Positions 20,395 through 29,227 of a stretch of DNA of 56,406 nucleotides are shown here, in pieces. The notes below the pieces were generated by a model. That model was not told where the DNA came from, searched no databases, and saw nothing but the letters and a program-made list of their open reading frames with translations. This DNA comes from Flaviflexus sp. GTDB taxonomy: Bacteria > Actinomycetota > Actinomycetes > Actinomycetales > Actinomycetaceae. The position numbers and the translations under genes were made by a program. Each line of letters begins with the position of its first letter. Within the stretch, counting starts at the first letter, position 1. The stretch lies in the NCBI GenBank assembly GCA_030537635.1, contig JAUNVM010000012.1, positions 5,945-62,350 of the forward strand, read 5' to 3'.

Positions 20395-22290
20395 TTAGAC
20401 GGTGGGCGGGTTCAAGTACCGGCGCTGGGCCTCCTTCTTCACCAGATGCTCCTCCAGCGCCTGCCTGGTGGAGTCAATTCGCGAGACCTCGGCCACCGGA
20501 ACGTCCCACCACGAGGAGTTCGGCGGATTGGGTCCCATGAGGTCGGTTTCGATGTAGATGAGGGTGGGCCGGGTTGCCTCCCGTGCCTCGGCGAAGGCCT
20601 CCTTAAAGCCGTCAACGCCCGTCGCAGTGATGACGTTGATGCCCCAGGATTCGGCATTCTTCGCCAGATCGACCGGAACGAGGTCGCCCTCGGCGTTATG
20701 CGCCTCGCCATCGCCCATCCGATATCGCGTGCCGAAGCGTTGGGAGCCATGGGATTCGGAGAGGGCGCCGATCGAGGCGAAGCCATGGTTTTGCAGGAGC
20801 ACAAAGATGACCTTGAGTCGTTCCTGGGCGATCGTAGCCAGCTCCATGGGCAGCATCTGGTAGGTGCCATCGCCAACAATGGCCACGACCTCGGCATCCG
20901 GCCGGGCCAACTTGACGCCCATGGCGGCGGGAATCTCGTATCCCATCGTCGAGAACGCATATTCGACGTGGTATTCCTCGGGGGTCGAGGCCCGCCATAG
21001 GGCCTGCAGGTCCCCGGGCATGGAGCCGGCGGCGTTGATCACGACGCCGCGGTCCGGGTCGAGCATCTCGTTGAGGGCACCGAAGATGTCAGTCTGGGCG
21101 GGAAGCGGGCCGTGACCAAGATGGGTGTGGTGCTCCACCCGCTTCTCCCAGGCCGCCTTCTCCTCGGCCACCTCGCCCGCGTACTCTTCACTCACGCGAT
21201 ATCCGCTCAGGGCCTCCGTCAGCGCGGCGAGGGCTTCTCGAGCGTCTGCCACCACCATCTCACCGGCATTCTTCACCGCATCAAAAGGCTTGACGTTGAC
21301 GTTGACGAAACGCACGTCCGGATTCTTGAACTGTGTGTTCGAAGCGGAGGTGAAATCTGAATACCTGGTGCCCACCCCGATGACCAGATCTGCCTCATCG
21401 GCCAGGTGATTCGCCGCATCCCCACCGGTGGCACCGACCCCGCCGACCGCGGCGGGATGATCGTGATTGATCGCGCCCTTACCCGCCTGCGTGTCGGCAA
21501 CGGGAATGCCGGTGGCACTGGCAAAGGAACGCAACTGCTCCGCCGCCTCGGAGTAGATGACTCCGCCGCCGGCGATGAGCAGGGGGCGCTTGGCCGAGGC
21601 AATGAGCTTGGCGGCGCGCTCGATGGCAGCGGGCTCGGCGGGTGGGCGGCGCACGTGCCAGACCCTCTTGGCGAACGCCTCCTCGGGAAAGTCATAGGCC
21701 TCGGCTTGCACGTCCTGAGGCAGGGCCAGCACAACCGCGCCCGTATCGGCCGGATCGGTGAGCACCCGCATGGCATGCATGAGCGAAGGCAGGAGCTGTT
21801 CGGGCCGGTTGATCCGGTCGAAGAACGCGGCTACCGGGCGGAAGGCATCGTTCACCGAGGTGTCGAGAGTCTGCTGGTTTTCCAGCTGCTGGAGCACGGG
21901 ATCGGGAATCCGGGTGGCAAACTGATCCGAGGGAAAGAGCAGCACGGGAAGCCGGTTGGTCGTGGCGAGCGCGGCGCCGGTCACCATGTTGAGGGCGCCC
22001 GGACCGATCGACGAGGTGCACATGAGGGTCTGCATCCGGTTCGTCGTCTTGGCGTAGGCGGCCGCAGCATTGACCATGCCCTGCTCATTGCGCGGCATGA
22101 TGTAGGGCATCTCCCCACCATCGGCCTGCGGATCCAATTCGTTTTGCAACAGGGCCTGGCCAATTCCACACACGTTGCCGTGGCCGAAGATACCAAAGGC
22201 TCCGGTGATGAGCCGATGCTCGACGCCATCGCGCTCAACGTACTGATTGACGAGGAAGCGGATGATGGCTTGTCCAACGGTCAGTCGCAT
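20395..22290 (-). CDS. iolD: 3D-(3,5/4)-trihydroxycyclohexane-1,2-dione hydrolase
   Basis: Thiamine-diphosphate enzyme opening the inositol-derived ring to 5-deoxyglucuronate. The 631-residue product has the N-terminal domain with the catalytic glutamate region MPRNEQGMVNAAAAYAK, SSIGPGALNMVTGAALA, a central domain, and the ThDP/metal site GDGTYQMLPMELATIAQ with the later N in LLQNHGFASIG. ATG 22290 (MRLTVGQAIIRFL) is preceded by AAAGGA at 8 nt; an in-frame start at 22338 would run into iolB. One base separates it from the iolB stop. Confidence 0.95.
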   Translation of the reverse strand: MRLTVGQAIIRFLVNQYVERDGVEHRLITGAFGIFGHGNVCGIGQALLQNELDPQADGGEMPYIMPRNEQGMVNAAAAYAKTTNRMQTLMCTSSIGPGALNMVTGAALATTNRLPVLLFPSDQFATRIPDPVLQQLENQQTLDTSVNDAFRPVAAFFDRINRPEQLLPSLMHAMRVLTDPADTGAVVLALPQDVQAEAYDFPEEAFAKRVWHVRRPPAEPAAIERAAKLIASAKRPLLIAGGGVIYSEAAEQLRSFASATGIPVADTQAGKGAINHDHPAAVGGVGATGGDAANHLADEADLVIGVGTRYSDFTSASNTQFKNPDVRFVNVNVKPFDAVKNAGEMVVADAREALAALTEALSGYRVSEEYAGEVAEEKAAWEKRVEHHTHLGHGPLPAQTDIFGALNEMLDPDRGVVINAAGSMPGDLQALWRASTPEEYHVEYAFSTMGYEIPAAMGVKLARPDAEVVAIVGDGTYQMLPMELATIAQERLKVIFVLLQNHGFASIGALSESHGSQRFGTRYRMGDGEAHNAEGDLVPVDLAKNAESWGINVITATGVDGFKEAFAEAREATRPTLIYIETDLMGPNPPNSSWWDVPVAEVSRIDSTRQALEEHLVKKEAQRRYLNPPTV

Positions 22291-22291
22291 C

Positions 22292-23173
22292 CTAGGCGTC
22301 CTTTCCGTACATCGGCAGACGGGGATCGATCTGTTCACCTTCCCAGGCCTGGCGCTGCCAGGTGTGGGCCGGATCGTCGGTCATGAGCCACACGGCATCC
22401 TCGGCCGGGCCGGCCATCACGTTGAGGTAGTACATGTCATGGCCGGGGGCCGCCACCGAGGGGCCGTGATATCCGTGGGGAACGAGCACGGTGTCCCGGT
22501 CGCGAACCTCGGCACACACATCAATCTGCTTGCCCGACGAGTAGATGCGCTGCAGGCCGAATCCCGCAGTGTTCTGCGGGCCGCCCTCGGCGATCTCGTA
22601 GTAGTAGATCTCCTCGAGCTCTCGCTCGTCATCGGTGTGCTCGTCATGCTTGTGCGGCGGATAGGAGGACCAGTTGCCGCCGGGGGTGATGACCTCGGTG
22701 ACGAGGAGGTGGGAGGTTTCCAGCTCATTGCCCAGTGCGTAGTTGTTGACCTGGCGCGAGCACACGCCAGACCCCCGGATTCCAGTGTTGACCTCACTGA
22801 CCGGGCAGTATCGCACAGCCAGATCCTTCGAAGCCTTGGCCGCCGGCAGGGCGATCCGGGCCGGGCCCAAGGCGCGCACGGAGAAGGCGGTGTTGCGGGG
22901 AATAAACAGGTAGTCGGTCAGCGCGCTGAACACGGAGGGACGACCCTTGATCTCATAGGTGTCCTCTCCCACCGTCACGCTTACCGAGCCGGACAGCGGC
23001 AGCACGAGAAGCTCGTCGCCCCCGGACTCCAGGTCCTCACTCTCATCGGCTGCCAGGGAGAGAATGCGCAGGGATGAGAATTCCCATCCGGCATCCTTCG
23101 CCCGGATTACGGTCTCGAAATGTCCCGAAGCGGTCGACCCGGCCCGGATCACGTACTTGTCATTGTCGTTCAT
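22292..23173 (-). CDS. iolB: 5-deoxy-glucuronate isomerase
   Basis: Isomerises 5-deoxyglucuronate to 2-deoxy-5-keto-gluconate. The 293-residue cupin-fold protein has the metal-binding block SSYPPHKHDEHTDDERELEEIYYY (His/His/Glu ligands), a later VPHGYHGPSVAAPGHDMYYLNVMAG with a further histidine, and the terminal DPRLPMY typical of IolB. It overlaps the upstream aldolase-like gene by 4 bp. Confidence 0.95.
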   Translation of the reverse strand: MNDNDKYVIRAGSTASGHFETVIRAKDAGWEFSSLRILSLAADESEDLESGGDELLVLPLSGSVSVTVGEDTYEIKGRPSVFSALTDYLFIPRNTAFSVRALGPARIALPAAKASKDLAVRYCPVSEVNTGIRGSGVCSRQVNNYALGNELETSHLLVTEVITPGGNWSSYPPHKHDEHTDDERELEEIYYYEIAEGGPQNTAGFGLQRIYSSGKQIDVCAEVRDRDTVLVPHGYHGPSVAAPGHDMYYLNVMAGPAEDAVWLMTDDPAHTWQRQAWEGEQIDPRLPMYGKDA

Positions 23174-24015
23174 AGCAACTCCACTGCGTTATCGACGGCC
23201 CGCGCGACATCATCATCGGGCGGGAAGAGAAGGGACCGGCCAACGACCAGTCCGCGGACATGGGGATGGGCGAGAGCATTCGCCCAGGTGTCATAGGGGG
23301 CCTCGCTCGAGACGTCCCCGCCGAGAATAAGGATGGGAAGCGTGCTGGCAGAGAGCACCTCGTGGGCGAGGGCGGGAAGCTTGAGCCAGGTGTGGGCCGA
23401 CGTGCGGCCCAGACCGGAAGCGATGGCAATCGCGGTAGACATGGCGGGGGCGGACAGATCATTGATCGCGGCGCCATCCTCCCAACGGGTGGCAAAGGGC
23501 TCGAGGATGATGCGCTTGCCGGCCTCGGCCAGTTCGCCCACCGCCCGCGCGGTCGCCTCGAGGGTGGCAGCGGTGGCCGGATCGGCGAGATTAATCCGCA
23601 GCAACACTTTTCCGCCGTCGAGCCGGGAGCCGATAATCCCCCGCGCATCCATGGACGCAAACCTGTCGTCCATCTCAAAACTCGCGCCCTGGATTCCCAC
23701 CCGATTCATTGAGCCAAACACCTGCTTGCCCTCGAGGGCACCCAAGATGGTGAGGTCCTCGATAAGGTCGGCGGTGCCGAGGAATCCGGTGACGCCGGGG
23801 CGGGCCAGGGCCTCCTGGCAGCGCTCAAGCAGCTCGACCCGATTGGCCATGGCCAGCGGCTGTGCTCCCGCGCCGAGTGCACCGCGCGCCGGATGATCAC
23901 AGGCGATAATAAGCTCACGCTCCGCCGGCATCCCCGGGCGGCGGTGCGCCAGGGCATCGGCAATGGCATGGGGCTTGGTGGCGCGCACCCGGGCCAGATC
24001 TCGAATCCCAATCAT
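23170..24015 (-). CDS. Cgl0159-type (beta/alpha)8 aldolase-like protein of the inositol pathway
   Basis: A 281-residue protein of the class I aldolase-like TIM-barrel group found in actinobacterial iol clusters. Recognisable segments are ELIIACDHPARGALG, GFLGTADLIEDLTILGALEG, KVLLRINLADPATAATLEATA, IILEPFA and LGRTSAHTWLKLPAL. No iolJ (class II aldolase) is present in the window, so this is the best candidate for cleaving 2-deoxy-5-keto-gluconate 6-phosphate to malonate semialdehyde and dihydroxyacetone phosphate. That function is inferred from context. It overlaps iolC and iolB by 4 bp each. Confidence 0.8.
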   Translation of the reverse strand: MIGIRDLARVRATKPHAIADALAHRRPGMPAERELIIACDHPARGALGAGAQPLAMANRVELLERCQEALARPGVTGFLGTADLIEDLTILGALEGKQVFGSMNRVGIQGASFEMDDRFASMDARGIIGSRLDGGKVLLRINLADPATAATLEATARAVGELAEAGKRIILEPFATRWEDGAAINDLSAPAMSTAIAIASGLGRTSAHTWLKLPALAHEVLSASTLPILILGGDVSSEAPYDTWANALAHPHVRGLVVGRSLLFPPDDDVARAVDNAVELL

Positions 24016-24980
24016 CGGCTGGTCACCTTGGCCCTCGAGCCCGCCCGCTCAATCATCTGCTCCACCTCGTCCTGGGTGGGCATCGCGGTCGCACACTCCA
24101 GCCGGGAGGCGACGATGGCGCCGGCGGCCGAGGCGAATTCAACGACCTTCCCCACATCCCAGCCCGATAGCAGGCCGTGGCAGAGCGCCCCACCGAAGGC
24201 ATCGCCCGCACCCAGACCATTGCACACCTCCACCGGTGTCACCGGAACCTCGATCCGCTCCGAGTCGGTGAGTGCCAGGGTGCCGGCCGGACCCTGCTTG
24301 ACGATGGCAAGGGTGGCTCCCCGTTCGAGCAGCGCCGCCGCCGCCCGATCCGGATCGTCCTCCCCGACGGCCACTCGACACTCCTCAAGATTCCCCACGG
24401 CCACATCGACCTGGGCAAGCACCGCGCCAATCTCTTCGCTCGCCACCTCTTCCGAGCTCCAGAACATATCCCGGTAGTCGAGGTCGATGACGGTGAGCCC
24501 CGATGCGTTGGCCCTCGCCTCAAGGGCGCAGTGGTGCGCGGCCCGGGAGGGCTCAACCGACAAACCGGTTCCGCTGATGAGGAAGATGCCGGCGTCGCGC
24601 ACCGCCAAGGTGGGCACATCCTCACAGCGCAGCTCCAGATCCGGTGCCGAGGGCTCGCGGTAAAAATAGAGCGGGAAGTTATCGGGCGGAAAGATCTCGC
24701 AAAAGGTCACCGGTGTGGCAAAGGAATCATTGACGACAACGTAGTCATCGCTCACCCCGAGGCGGACCAGTTCGGCCCGAACGAAGCGACCAAAAGGATC
24801 GTTGCCCACCCCGGTGATGGTGGCGGCGCTTCGACCGTAGCGTGCCGACGCAACAGCCACATTGGTTGGTGAACCCCCGAGGAACTTTCCAAAGGAGGTC
24901 ACCTCCTCGAGCCCGATGCCGGTCTGAAGGGGGTAAATATCAACCCCTGACCTTCCCATCGTGAGGACCTCATGCGCCAT
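24012..24980 (-). CDS. iolC: 5-dehydro-2-deoxygluconokinase
   Basis: PfkB-family kinase phosphorylating 2-deoxy-5-keto-gluconate. The 322-residue protein begins MAHEVLTMGRSGVDIYPLQTG and shows FGKFLGGSPTNVAVASARYG, FYREPSAPDLEL typical of IolC, and the C-terminal NGLGAGDAFGGALCHGLL with the catalytic Asp. ATG 24980 is preceded by AAAGGA. The open frame extends to 25058, but that extra segment (MSEQMLDVCVELG) is the promoter and operator. First gene of the seven-gene minus-strand operon. Confidence 0.93.
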   Translation of the reverse strand: MAHEVLTMGRSGVDIYPLQTGIGLEEVTSFGKFLGGSPTNVAVASARYGRSAATITGVGNDPFGRFVRAELVRLGVSDDYVVVNDSFATPVTFCEIFPPDNFPLYFYREPSAPDLELRCEDVPTLAVRDAGIFLISGTGLSVEPSRAAHHCALEARANASGLTVIDLDYRDMFWSSEEVASEEIGAVLAQVDVAVGNLEECRVAVGEDDPDRAAAALLERGATLAIVKQGPAGTLALTDSERIEVPVTPVEVCNGLGAGDAFGGALCHGLLSGWDVGKVVEFASAAGAIVASRLECATAMPTQDEVEQMIERAGSRAKVTSR

Positions 24981-25013
24981 TGCGTCGTCCTTTCGTCGAC
25001 AACTACTACTGAC

Positions 25014-25057
25014 ATTGTTGCCCAGCTCAACGCAAACGTCAAGCATTTGTTCGGACA
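25014..25057 (-). promoter_or_regulatory. iolC operon promoter with predicted IolR operator
   Basis: On the minus strand TTGACG (25037-25042), a 17-bp spacer and AACAAT (25014-25019) form the promoter. Overlapping the -35 is a 20-bp element at 25038-25057 (TGTC, two variable bases, AACAAATGCTTGAC) that recurs with 18 of 20 matches at 26094-26113. TGTCCGAACA in it fits, with one mismatch, the IolR motif I recall from Corynebacterium glutamicum (KGWCHTRACA). Confidence 0.7.
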
Positions 25058-25137
25058 TAGATGCGGCGTGGCTCTTGGCAAACGCAAGCTTCCGCGCGAT
25101 TTTGCTGAGACAACACCCAAAAACTGAGCATGATTCC

Positions 25138-25143
25138 TATACT
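25138..25143 (+). promoter_or_regulatory. predicted -10 box of iolR
   Basis: TATACT stands 34 bp before the iolR ATG. No good -35 lies at the right distance. TGAGACAACA at about 25105 is a weaker relative of the operator half, so autoregulation is possible. Confidence 0.45.
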
Positions 25144-25177
25144 GTAGACACTGCGAAACAACGAACAGGAAGTCACA

Positions 25178-25942
25178 ATGACCACGGATCCAGCCGCCCT
25201 TGACGATCCCTTCGTCCCGCAGATCCCTCTCGATCGCGAATCTGCCGTGCCGCTCTACAAGCAGATTTCCGACCCGATTACCGAGCTTATCCTCGCCGGC
25301 ACGCTCGCCCCCGGACAGCTCATCGAGGACGAAGTCTCCCTCGCCCACCGGCTCGAGGTCTCCCGCCCCACCGCCCGCCGCGCGCTCCAGGATCTCGTCA
25401 ATGCCGGTCTGCTTATTCGTCGCCGCGGGGTCGGCACCCGGGTCACTCCGACCCACGTACACCGCCAGATCGGCCTCACCTCGCTCAACGAGGATCTCCT
25501 TAAAGCCGGCTACACAACCCGCACCGAAGTCATCTCCTACCAGGTGCATCACGCCGGGGCGGAATTCGCTGACAAGCTTGACTGCCCGGAGAACGAGGAG
25601 GTGGTGACGGTTGAGCGGCTGCGGTGGATCAACGATGTTCGCCTCGCCCTCATGCGCAACACGCTACCCTCGCGGGTGGCACCCACCTTCTCCGAGCTCG
25701 GCGATCGCGGCCTGTATGACTGCCTGGAGAGTTCGGGGATTCGACTCGTTTCGGCCGTGCAGACCGTCGGGGCGAAGAATGCCGATCAGCGTGAGGCCTC
25801 CCTCCTCGAGCTACCCACCGGCGCCGCCGTTCTCACCATGCAGCGCACGTCCTACGGACCCGATGGTCGGGTGGTCGAATACGGAAGTCACCTCTACGAC
25901 GCCAGCCAGTACCACGTGACCATCCCGCTCGTCTCACCCTAA
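25178..25942 (+). CDS. iolR: GntR-family (HutC-type) regulator of inositol catabolism
   Basis: A 254-residue transcription factor. The N-terminal winged helix (about residues 25-90) reads VPLYKQISDPITELILAGTL, DEVSLAHRLEVSRPTARRAL and GLLIRRRGVGTRVTP. The C-terminal UTRA effector domain runs from about residue 105 to the end, with VVTVERLRWIND and LTMQRTSYGPDGRVVEYG. It is divergent from iolC and upstream of the iolG unit, and two copies of the predicted operator flank it. It is most likely a repressor relieved by an inositol-derived effector. AGGAAG lies 5-6 nt before the ATG. Confidence 0.88.
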   Translation: MTTDPAALDDPFVPQIPLDRESAVPLYKQISDPITELILAGTLAPGQLIEDEVSLAHRLEVSRPTARRALQDLVNAGLLIRRRGVGTRVTPTHVHRQIGLTSLNEDLLKAGYTTRTEVISYQVHHAGAEFADKLDCPENEEVVTVERLRWINDVRLALMRNTLPSRVAPTFSELGDRGLYDCLESSGIRLVSAVQTVGAKNADQREASLLELPTGAAVLTMQRTSYGPDGRVVEYGSHLYDASQYHVTIPLVSP

Positions 25943-26093
25943 CCCCCGGTCACTCAAGGCCCACGAGGACCTTCCCACTCCCGCCGGCGCACGGTCCGGC
26001 GGCTCGCCCACCCGCCATCTCACAGTTTTCGGCACCCTCGTTGAAGCTCCAGAACCTCGCAGGTCAGCCCACGACACGCCGAAACCCTCACTT

Positions 26094-26137
26094 TGTCACA
26101 ACAAATGCTTGACATGGGCGCGGTGTTGTCCTTAACT
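26094..26137 (+). promoter_or_regulatory. promoter of the transaldolase-iolG-iolE unit with predicted IolR operator
   Basis: TTGACA (26109-26114), a 17-bp spacer and TTAACT (26132-26137) form the promoter. The 20-bp element at 26094-26113 matches the one upstream of iolC at 18 of 20 positions and overlaps the -35 in the same way. TTTGT-CACA-ACAAA at 26092-26105 is an inverted repeat. It lies 49 bp before the GTG start. Confidence 0.7.
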
Positions 26138-26185
26138 GGTGGTGTGCACCAGCTGCCAACGGAGGCGCTGGGAGAAAGGAATACC

Positions 26186-27262
26186 GTGAGCGACACGTAC
26201 ACCGATGGCCCGCTGCTTGAGGCCACCCGCAAATTCGACACCGTACTGTGGAATGACTCCTCGGATCTCGATGAGCTCCGCCAGTCCATTTCCTTTGGTG
26301 GCGTGGGAGCCACCTGCAACCCGGTCATTGCCTATACGACCATTTCCAAGCATCCGGAGATCTGGAACGATCGGATCCGGACAATTGCGCAAGAGAATCC
26401 GACCTGGAGCGAATCGACGATTGGCTGGCAGGCCGTCAAGGACATGTCGGTGGAAGCCGCAAAGCTTCTCGAACCGGCCTTCGAGGCCTCCGGCGGGCGC
26501 GATGGTCGCCTCTCGGTGCAGACGGATCCTCGCTTGCACCGCGATCCGAAGGCGCTTGCCGATCAGGCGGAGGAGTTCCACCGCTTGGCAAAGAACATTG
26601 TCGTGAAGATCCCCGCCACGAAGACCGGCCTGGAGGCGATTGAGGATGCGACAAAGCGCGGCGTGTCCTGCAATGTCACCGTCTCCTTCTCGGTTCCCCA
26701 GGCCGTGGCCGCAGCCGAAGCAATCGAGCGCGGCCTTGAGGCCCGCAAGGAGGCAGGCGACAGCGTTGAGGGGATGGGCCCGGTAGTCACGATCATGGTG
26801 GGCCGCCTCGATGACTGGCTCAAGCATGTCGTCAAGCGCGACGGGATCTTCCTCGACCATTCGGCCCTGGAGTGGGCGGGAATCGCGGCCGTGAAGAAGG
26901 CCTACCAGATCTTTAAGGACCGAGGCTTCACCTCTCGTGTTCTCGTTGCGGCCTTCCGCAATGTCTACCAGTGGGCCATGGTCCAGGGTGGCGACCTTGT
27001 TGTCTCCCCGCCGTTTGCCTGGCAGGAGCGGATCAACAACTCCGACTGGGAGGTGCGCGAGACGATGAGTGAGCCGGTGGATGAGAAGTACCTCGAGGAG
27101 CTGCGCCGCATCCCCGACTTCAACCGCGCCTACGACGAGGACGGCATGAGCCCGGAAGAGTTTGCCACCTTCGGCCCAGCCGCTAAGACCCTGCGCCAGT
27201 TCCTGGCAGCGGATAATGACCTCGACATGCTGGTGCGAGACATCATCGTTCCGGCCCCGTAA
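26186..27262 (+). CDS. transaldolase-family protein of the inositol cluster
   Basis: A 358-residue TIM-barrel protein related to transaldolase. Features are the N-terminal LWNDSSDLDELRQSISFGGVGATCNPVIAY, LSVQTDPRLHRDP, KNIVVKIPATKTGLEAIEDA with the Lys expected to form the Schiff base, and GVSCNVTVSFSVPQAVAAAEAIERG. The start is GTG 26186 behind AAAGGA; the open frame back to 26093 covers the operator. Linked genes suggest a role in inositol or carbohydrate breakdown, perhaps processing a triose or pathway intermediate. The reaction itself is not known to me. Confidence 0.82.
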   Translation: MSDTYTDGPLLEATRKFDTVLWNDSSDLDELRQSISFGGVGATCNPVIAYTTISKHPEIWNDRIRTIAQENPTWSESTIGWQAVKDMSVEAAKLLEPAFEASGGRDGRLSVQTDPRLHRDPKALADQAEEFHRLAKNIVVKIPATKTGLEAIEDATKRGVSCNVTVSFSVPQAVAAAEAIERGLEARKEAGDSVEGMGPVVTIMVGRLDDWLKHVVKRDGIFLDHSALEWAGIAAVKKAYQIFKDRGFTSRVLVAAFRNVYQWAMVQGGDLVVSPPFAWQERINNSDWEVRETMSEPVDEKYLEELRRIPDFNRAYDEDGMSPEEFATFGPAAKTLRQFLAADNDLDMLVRDIIVPAP

Positions 27263-27272
27263 GGAGAACATC

Positions 27273-28256
27273 ATGAGAATCGGACTCATTGGGGCCGGCC
27301 GCATTGCCAACGTGCATGCGCGTACCCTCCACCAAACCGACGATGCCACCCTCGTGGCGGTGACCGACCCCGATGACGAGGCCTGCGAGGCCCTCGCCAG
27401 CAAGTACGGGCTCAAGCGCCACGAATCGGCGGACACCATGTTTGCCGATGACGAGATTGATGCCGTCGTCATCTGCTCGCCCACACCCCAGCACATTGAG
27501 CACATCCTCGGTGCGGCTCGGGCCGGAAAGCCCGCCCTGTGCGAGAAACCGGTGGCGATGGAGACCTCGTCGGTGGAGAAACTGAATAAGGATCTCGAGG
27601 GCCTGGATCCCATCGTCATGCTCGGCTTCAACCGGCGTTTTGACCCATCATTTGCTCGGGTGCACGAACTCGCCACCGCCGGCGCGGTCGGCAAGATCGA
27701 GCAGGTGACGATCATTTCCCGCGATCCGGCCGCTCCCCCGCGCGAATACATTGCCACCTCCGGCGGCATCTTCAAGGACATGACGATCCACGATTTCGAT
27801 ATGGCGAGGTTCTTCCTCGGCGATATCGTGTCAGTTGCCGCCATCGGACAGAACCTCGATCCCGAGCTCGCCGATACCGGTGACTTCGACGGCGCGGTCA
27901 TCACCCTCACCAATGCCGAGGGCGCGGCCGCCACCATCGTCAACTCCCGGCACTGCGCCTCGGGCTACGATCAGCGGCTGGAGGTGTTTGGCTGCTCGGG
28001 AACCCTCGAGGCCGACAACCTCAGGCCCACCACCGTGCGGATCTCGGGCCGGGATACAACGGCGGGCATGGATCCCTACCTGGACTTCTTCCTCACCCGC
28101 TACGAGGCAGCCTATGCGAGGGAACTCGACGAGTTCCTCTCCGCCATCGCCGAGGGGCGCACCCCCTCCCCCAATATCGAAGACGGGGCGAAGGCGCTCC
28201 GCATTGCCGAGGCCGCCGAGGAATCGGCCCGCACCGGCACCATTGTCACACTGTAG
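27273..28256 (+). CDS. iolG: myo-inositol 2-dehydrogenase
   Basis: NAD-dependent oxidation of myo-inositol to scyllo-inosose, first step of the pathway. The 327-residue Gfo/Idh/MocA protein starts MRIGLIGAGRIANVHARTLH, carries ALCEKPVAME with the EKP lysine, and then GFNRRFDPSF, SGGIFKDMTIHDFDMARFFLG (catalytic Asp/His region) and AVITLTNAEGAAATIVNSRH, all typical of IolG. AAGGAG lies at 27261-27266. It follows the transaldolase-like gene by 10 bp. Confidence 0.93.
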   Translation: MRIGLIGAGRIANVHARTLHQTDDATLVAVTDPDDEACEALASKYGLKRHESADTMFADDEIDAVVICSPTPQHIEHILGAARAGKPALCEKPVAMETSSVEKLNKDLEGLDPIVMLGFNRRFDPSFARVHELATAGAVGKIEQVTIISRDPAAPPREYIATSGGIFKDMTIHDFDMARFFLGDIVSVAAIGQNLDPELADTGDFDGAVITLTNAEGAAATIVNSRHCASGYDQRLEVFGCSGTLEADNLRPTTVRISGRDTTAGMDPYLDFFLTRYEAAYARELDEFLSAIAEGRTPSPNIEDGAKALRIAEAAEESARTGTIVTL

Positions 28257-28274
28257 AACCCGAAAGGAAGATCA

Positions 28275-29135
28275 ATGAAGATCGCGGGAGCCCCGATTTC
28301 CTGGGGCGTATGCGAGGTACCGGGCTGGGGATACCAGATGTCCCCGGAGCGAGTCCTCACCGAAATGACCGAGATTGGCCTCACGGCCACCGAGTTTGGC
28401 CCCCAGGGCTGGCTGCCGATTGAGCCGGAGGCGCGCGCGAAGGCCGTGTCGAAGTACGGACTCACCCCGGTGGGATCCTTCTTCCTCGCCGTCATGCATG
28501 ACCCGGAGGTCGATCCGATTCCAGCCGTGAAGAAGGAACTCGAGGCCTTTGAGGCCGCGGGCGGCAGCTACCTTATTCTCGCGGCCGACTCTGGCGCCGA
28601 GGGCTACGATGATCGCCCGGAGCTCGATGAGAAGGGCTGGGAGACGCTGTTTACCAACCTCACCCGGATCCGCGAGGTCTGCGAGGAAGCCGGCGTCACC
28701 GCCTGCATCCACCCCCACTGGGGAACCATGGTGCAAAACGTCGATGAGGTTGAGCGGGTGCTGGATAATTCCACCGTGGGCCTGTGCCTGGACACCGGGC
28801 ACCTGGCCGCCGGCGGCGCCGACGTCGTGGCACTCACCAAGAAGTACGCCGACCGGGTCGACATCGTCCACGCTAAGGACGTCTACACCGACATGACCGA
28901 CAAGCTGCTGCCCGGCGAGATCACCTGGTCCGAGGGCGTCAAGGCCGGTATGTTCGCCCCCATCGGCAAGGGCGACATCGACTTCCCCGCCATCGTCGAT
29001 GCCCTCAACAAGGCCGGATTCGACGGCTACTACGTGCTCGAGCAGGACATCATGATTGATGAAGAACCGGCCGAGGGCGAAGGGCCAATCCACAATGCTC
29101 GGGCCTCTTACGAGGCGCTGAAGGCACTCGCATAA
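28275..29135 (+). CDS. iolE: inosose dehydratase-type protein (IolE/IolI superfamily)
   Basis: A 286-residue xylose-isomerase-like TIM barrel beginning MKIAGAPISWGVCEVPGWGY. Candidate metal ligands appear as the Glu in ATEFGPQG, His in CIHPHWGTMVQN, Asp/His in LCLDTGHLAAGG, HAKD, and Glu in YYVLEQD. Either inosose dehydratase (IolE) or inosose isomerase (IolI) is possible. No other dehydratase lies in the cluster, so IolE is preferred by elimination. AAAGGA precedes the ATG; a terminator follows 56 bp after the stop. Confidence 0.82.
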   Translation: MKIAGAPISWGVCEVPGWGYQMSPERVLTEMTEIGLTATEFGPQGWLPIEPEARAKAVSKYGLTPVGSFFLAVMHDPEVDPIPAVKKELEAFEAAGGSYLILAADSGAEGYDDRPELDEKGWETLFTNLTRIREVCEEAGVTACIHPHWGTMVQNVDEVERVLDNSTVGLCLDTGHLAAGGADVVALTKKYADRVDIVHAKDVYTDMTDKLLPGEITWSEGVKAGMFAPIGKGDIDFPAIVDALNKAGFDGYYVLEQDIMIDEEPAEGEGPIHNARASYEALKALA

Positions 29136-29191
29136 AACCCGATGATGGCTAGCGCCTAAGAGCCGGCGGTGGAATGCCTGCTGGACAACAG

Positions 29192-29221
29192 GACGGGGGC
29201 GACCATGTGGTCGCCCCCGTC
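29192..29221. terminator. terminator between iolE and the HtaA-like gene
   Basis: GACGGGGGCGACCA and TGGTCGCCCCCGTC form a 14-bp perfect stem with a 2-nt centre, followed by TTGTCATT on the plus strand. It also lies directly after the HtaA-like gene on the minus strand. Confidence 0.85.
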
Positions 29222-29227
29222 TTGTCA

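Noticed and set aside
24981..25058. N-terminal extension of iolC (MSEQMLDVCVELG...) and the matching one of the transaldolase-like gene
   Set aside because: Their similarity comes from the shared operator and -35 sequence, not protein homology; proper ribosome-binding sites lie downstream.
26132..27943. 603-residue minus-strand open frame opposite the transaldolase-like gene and iolG
   Set aside because: Both plus-strand genes are clear homologues; the long frame is a GC-skew artefact.
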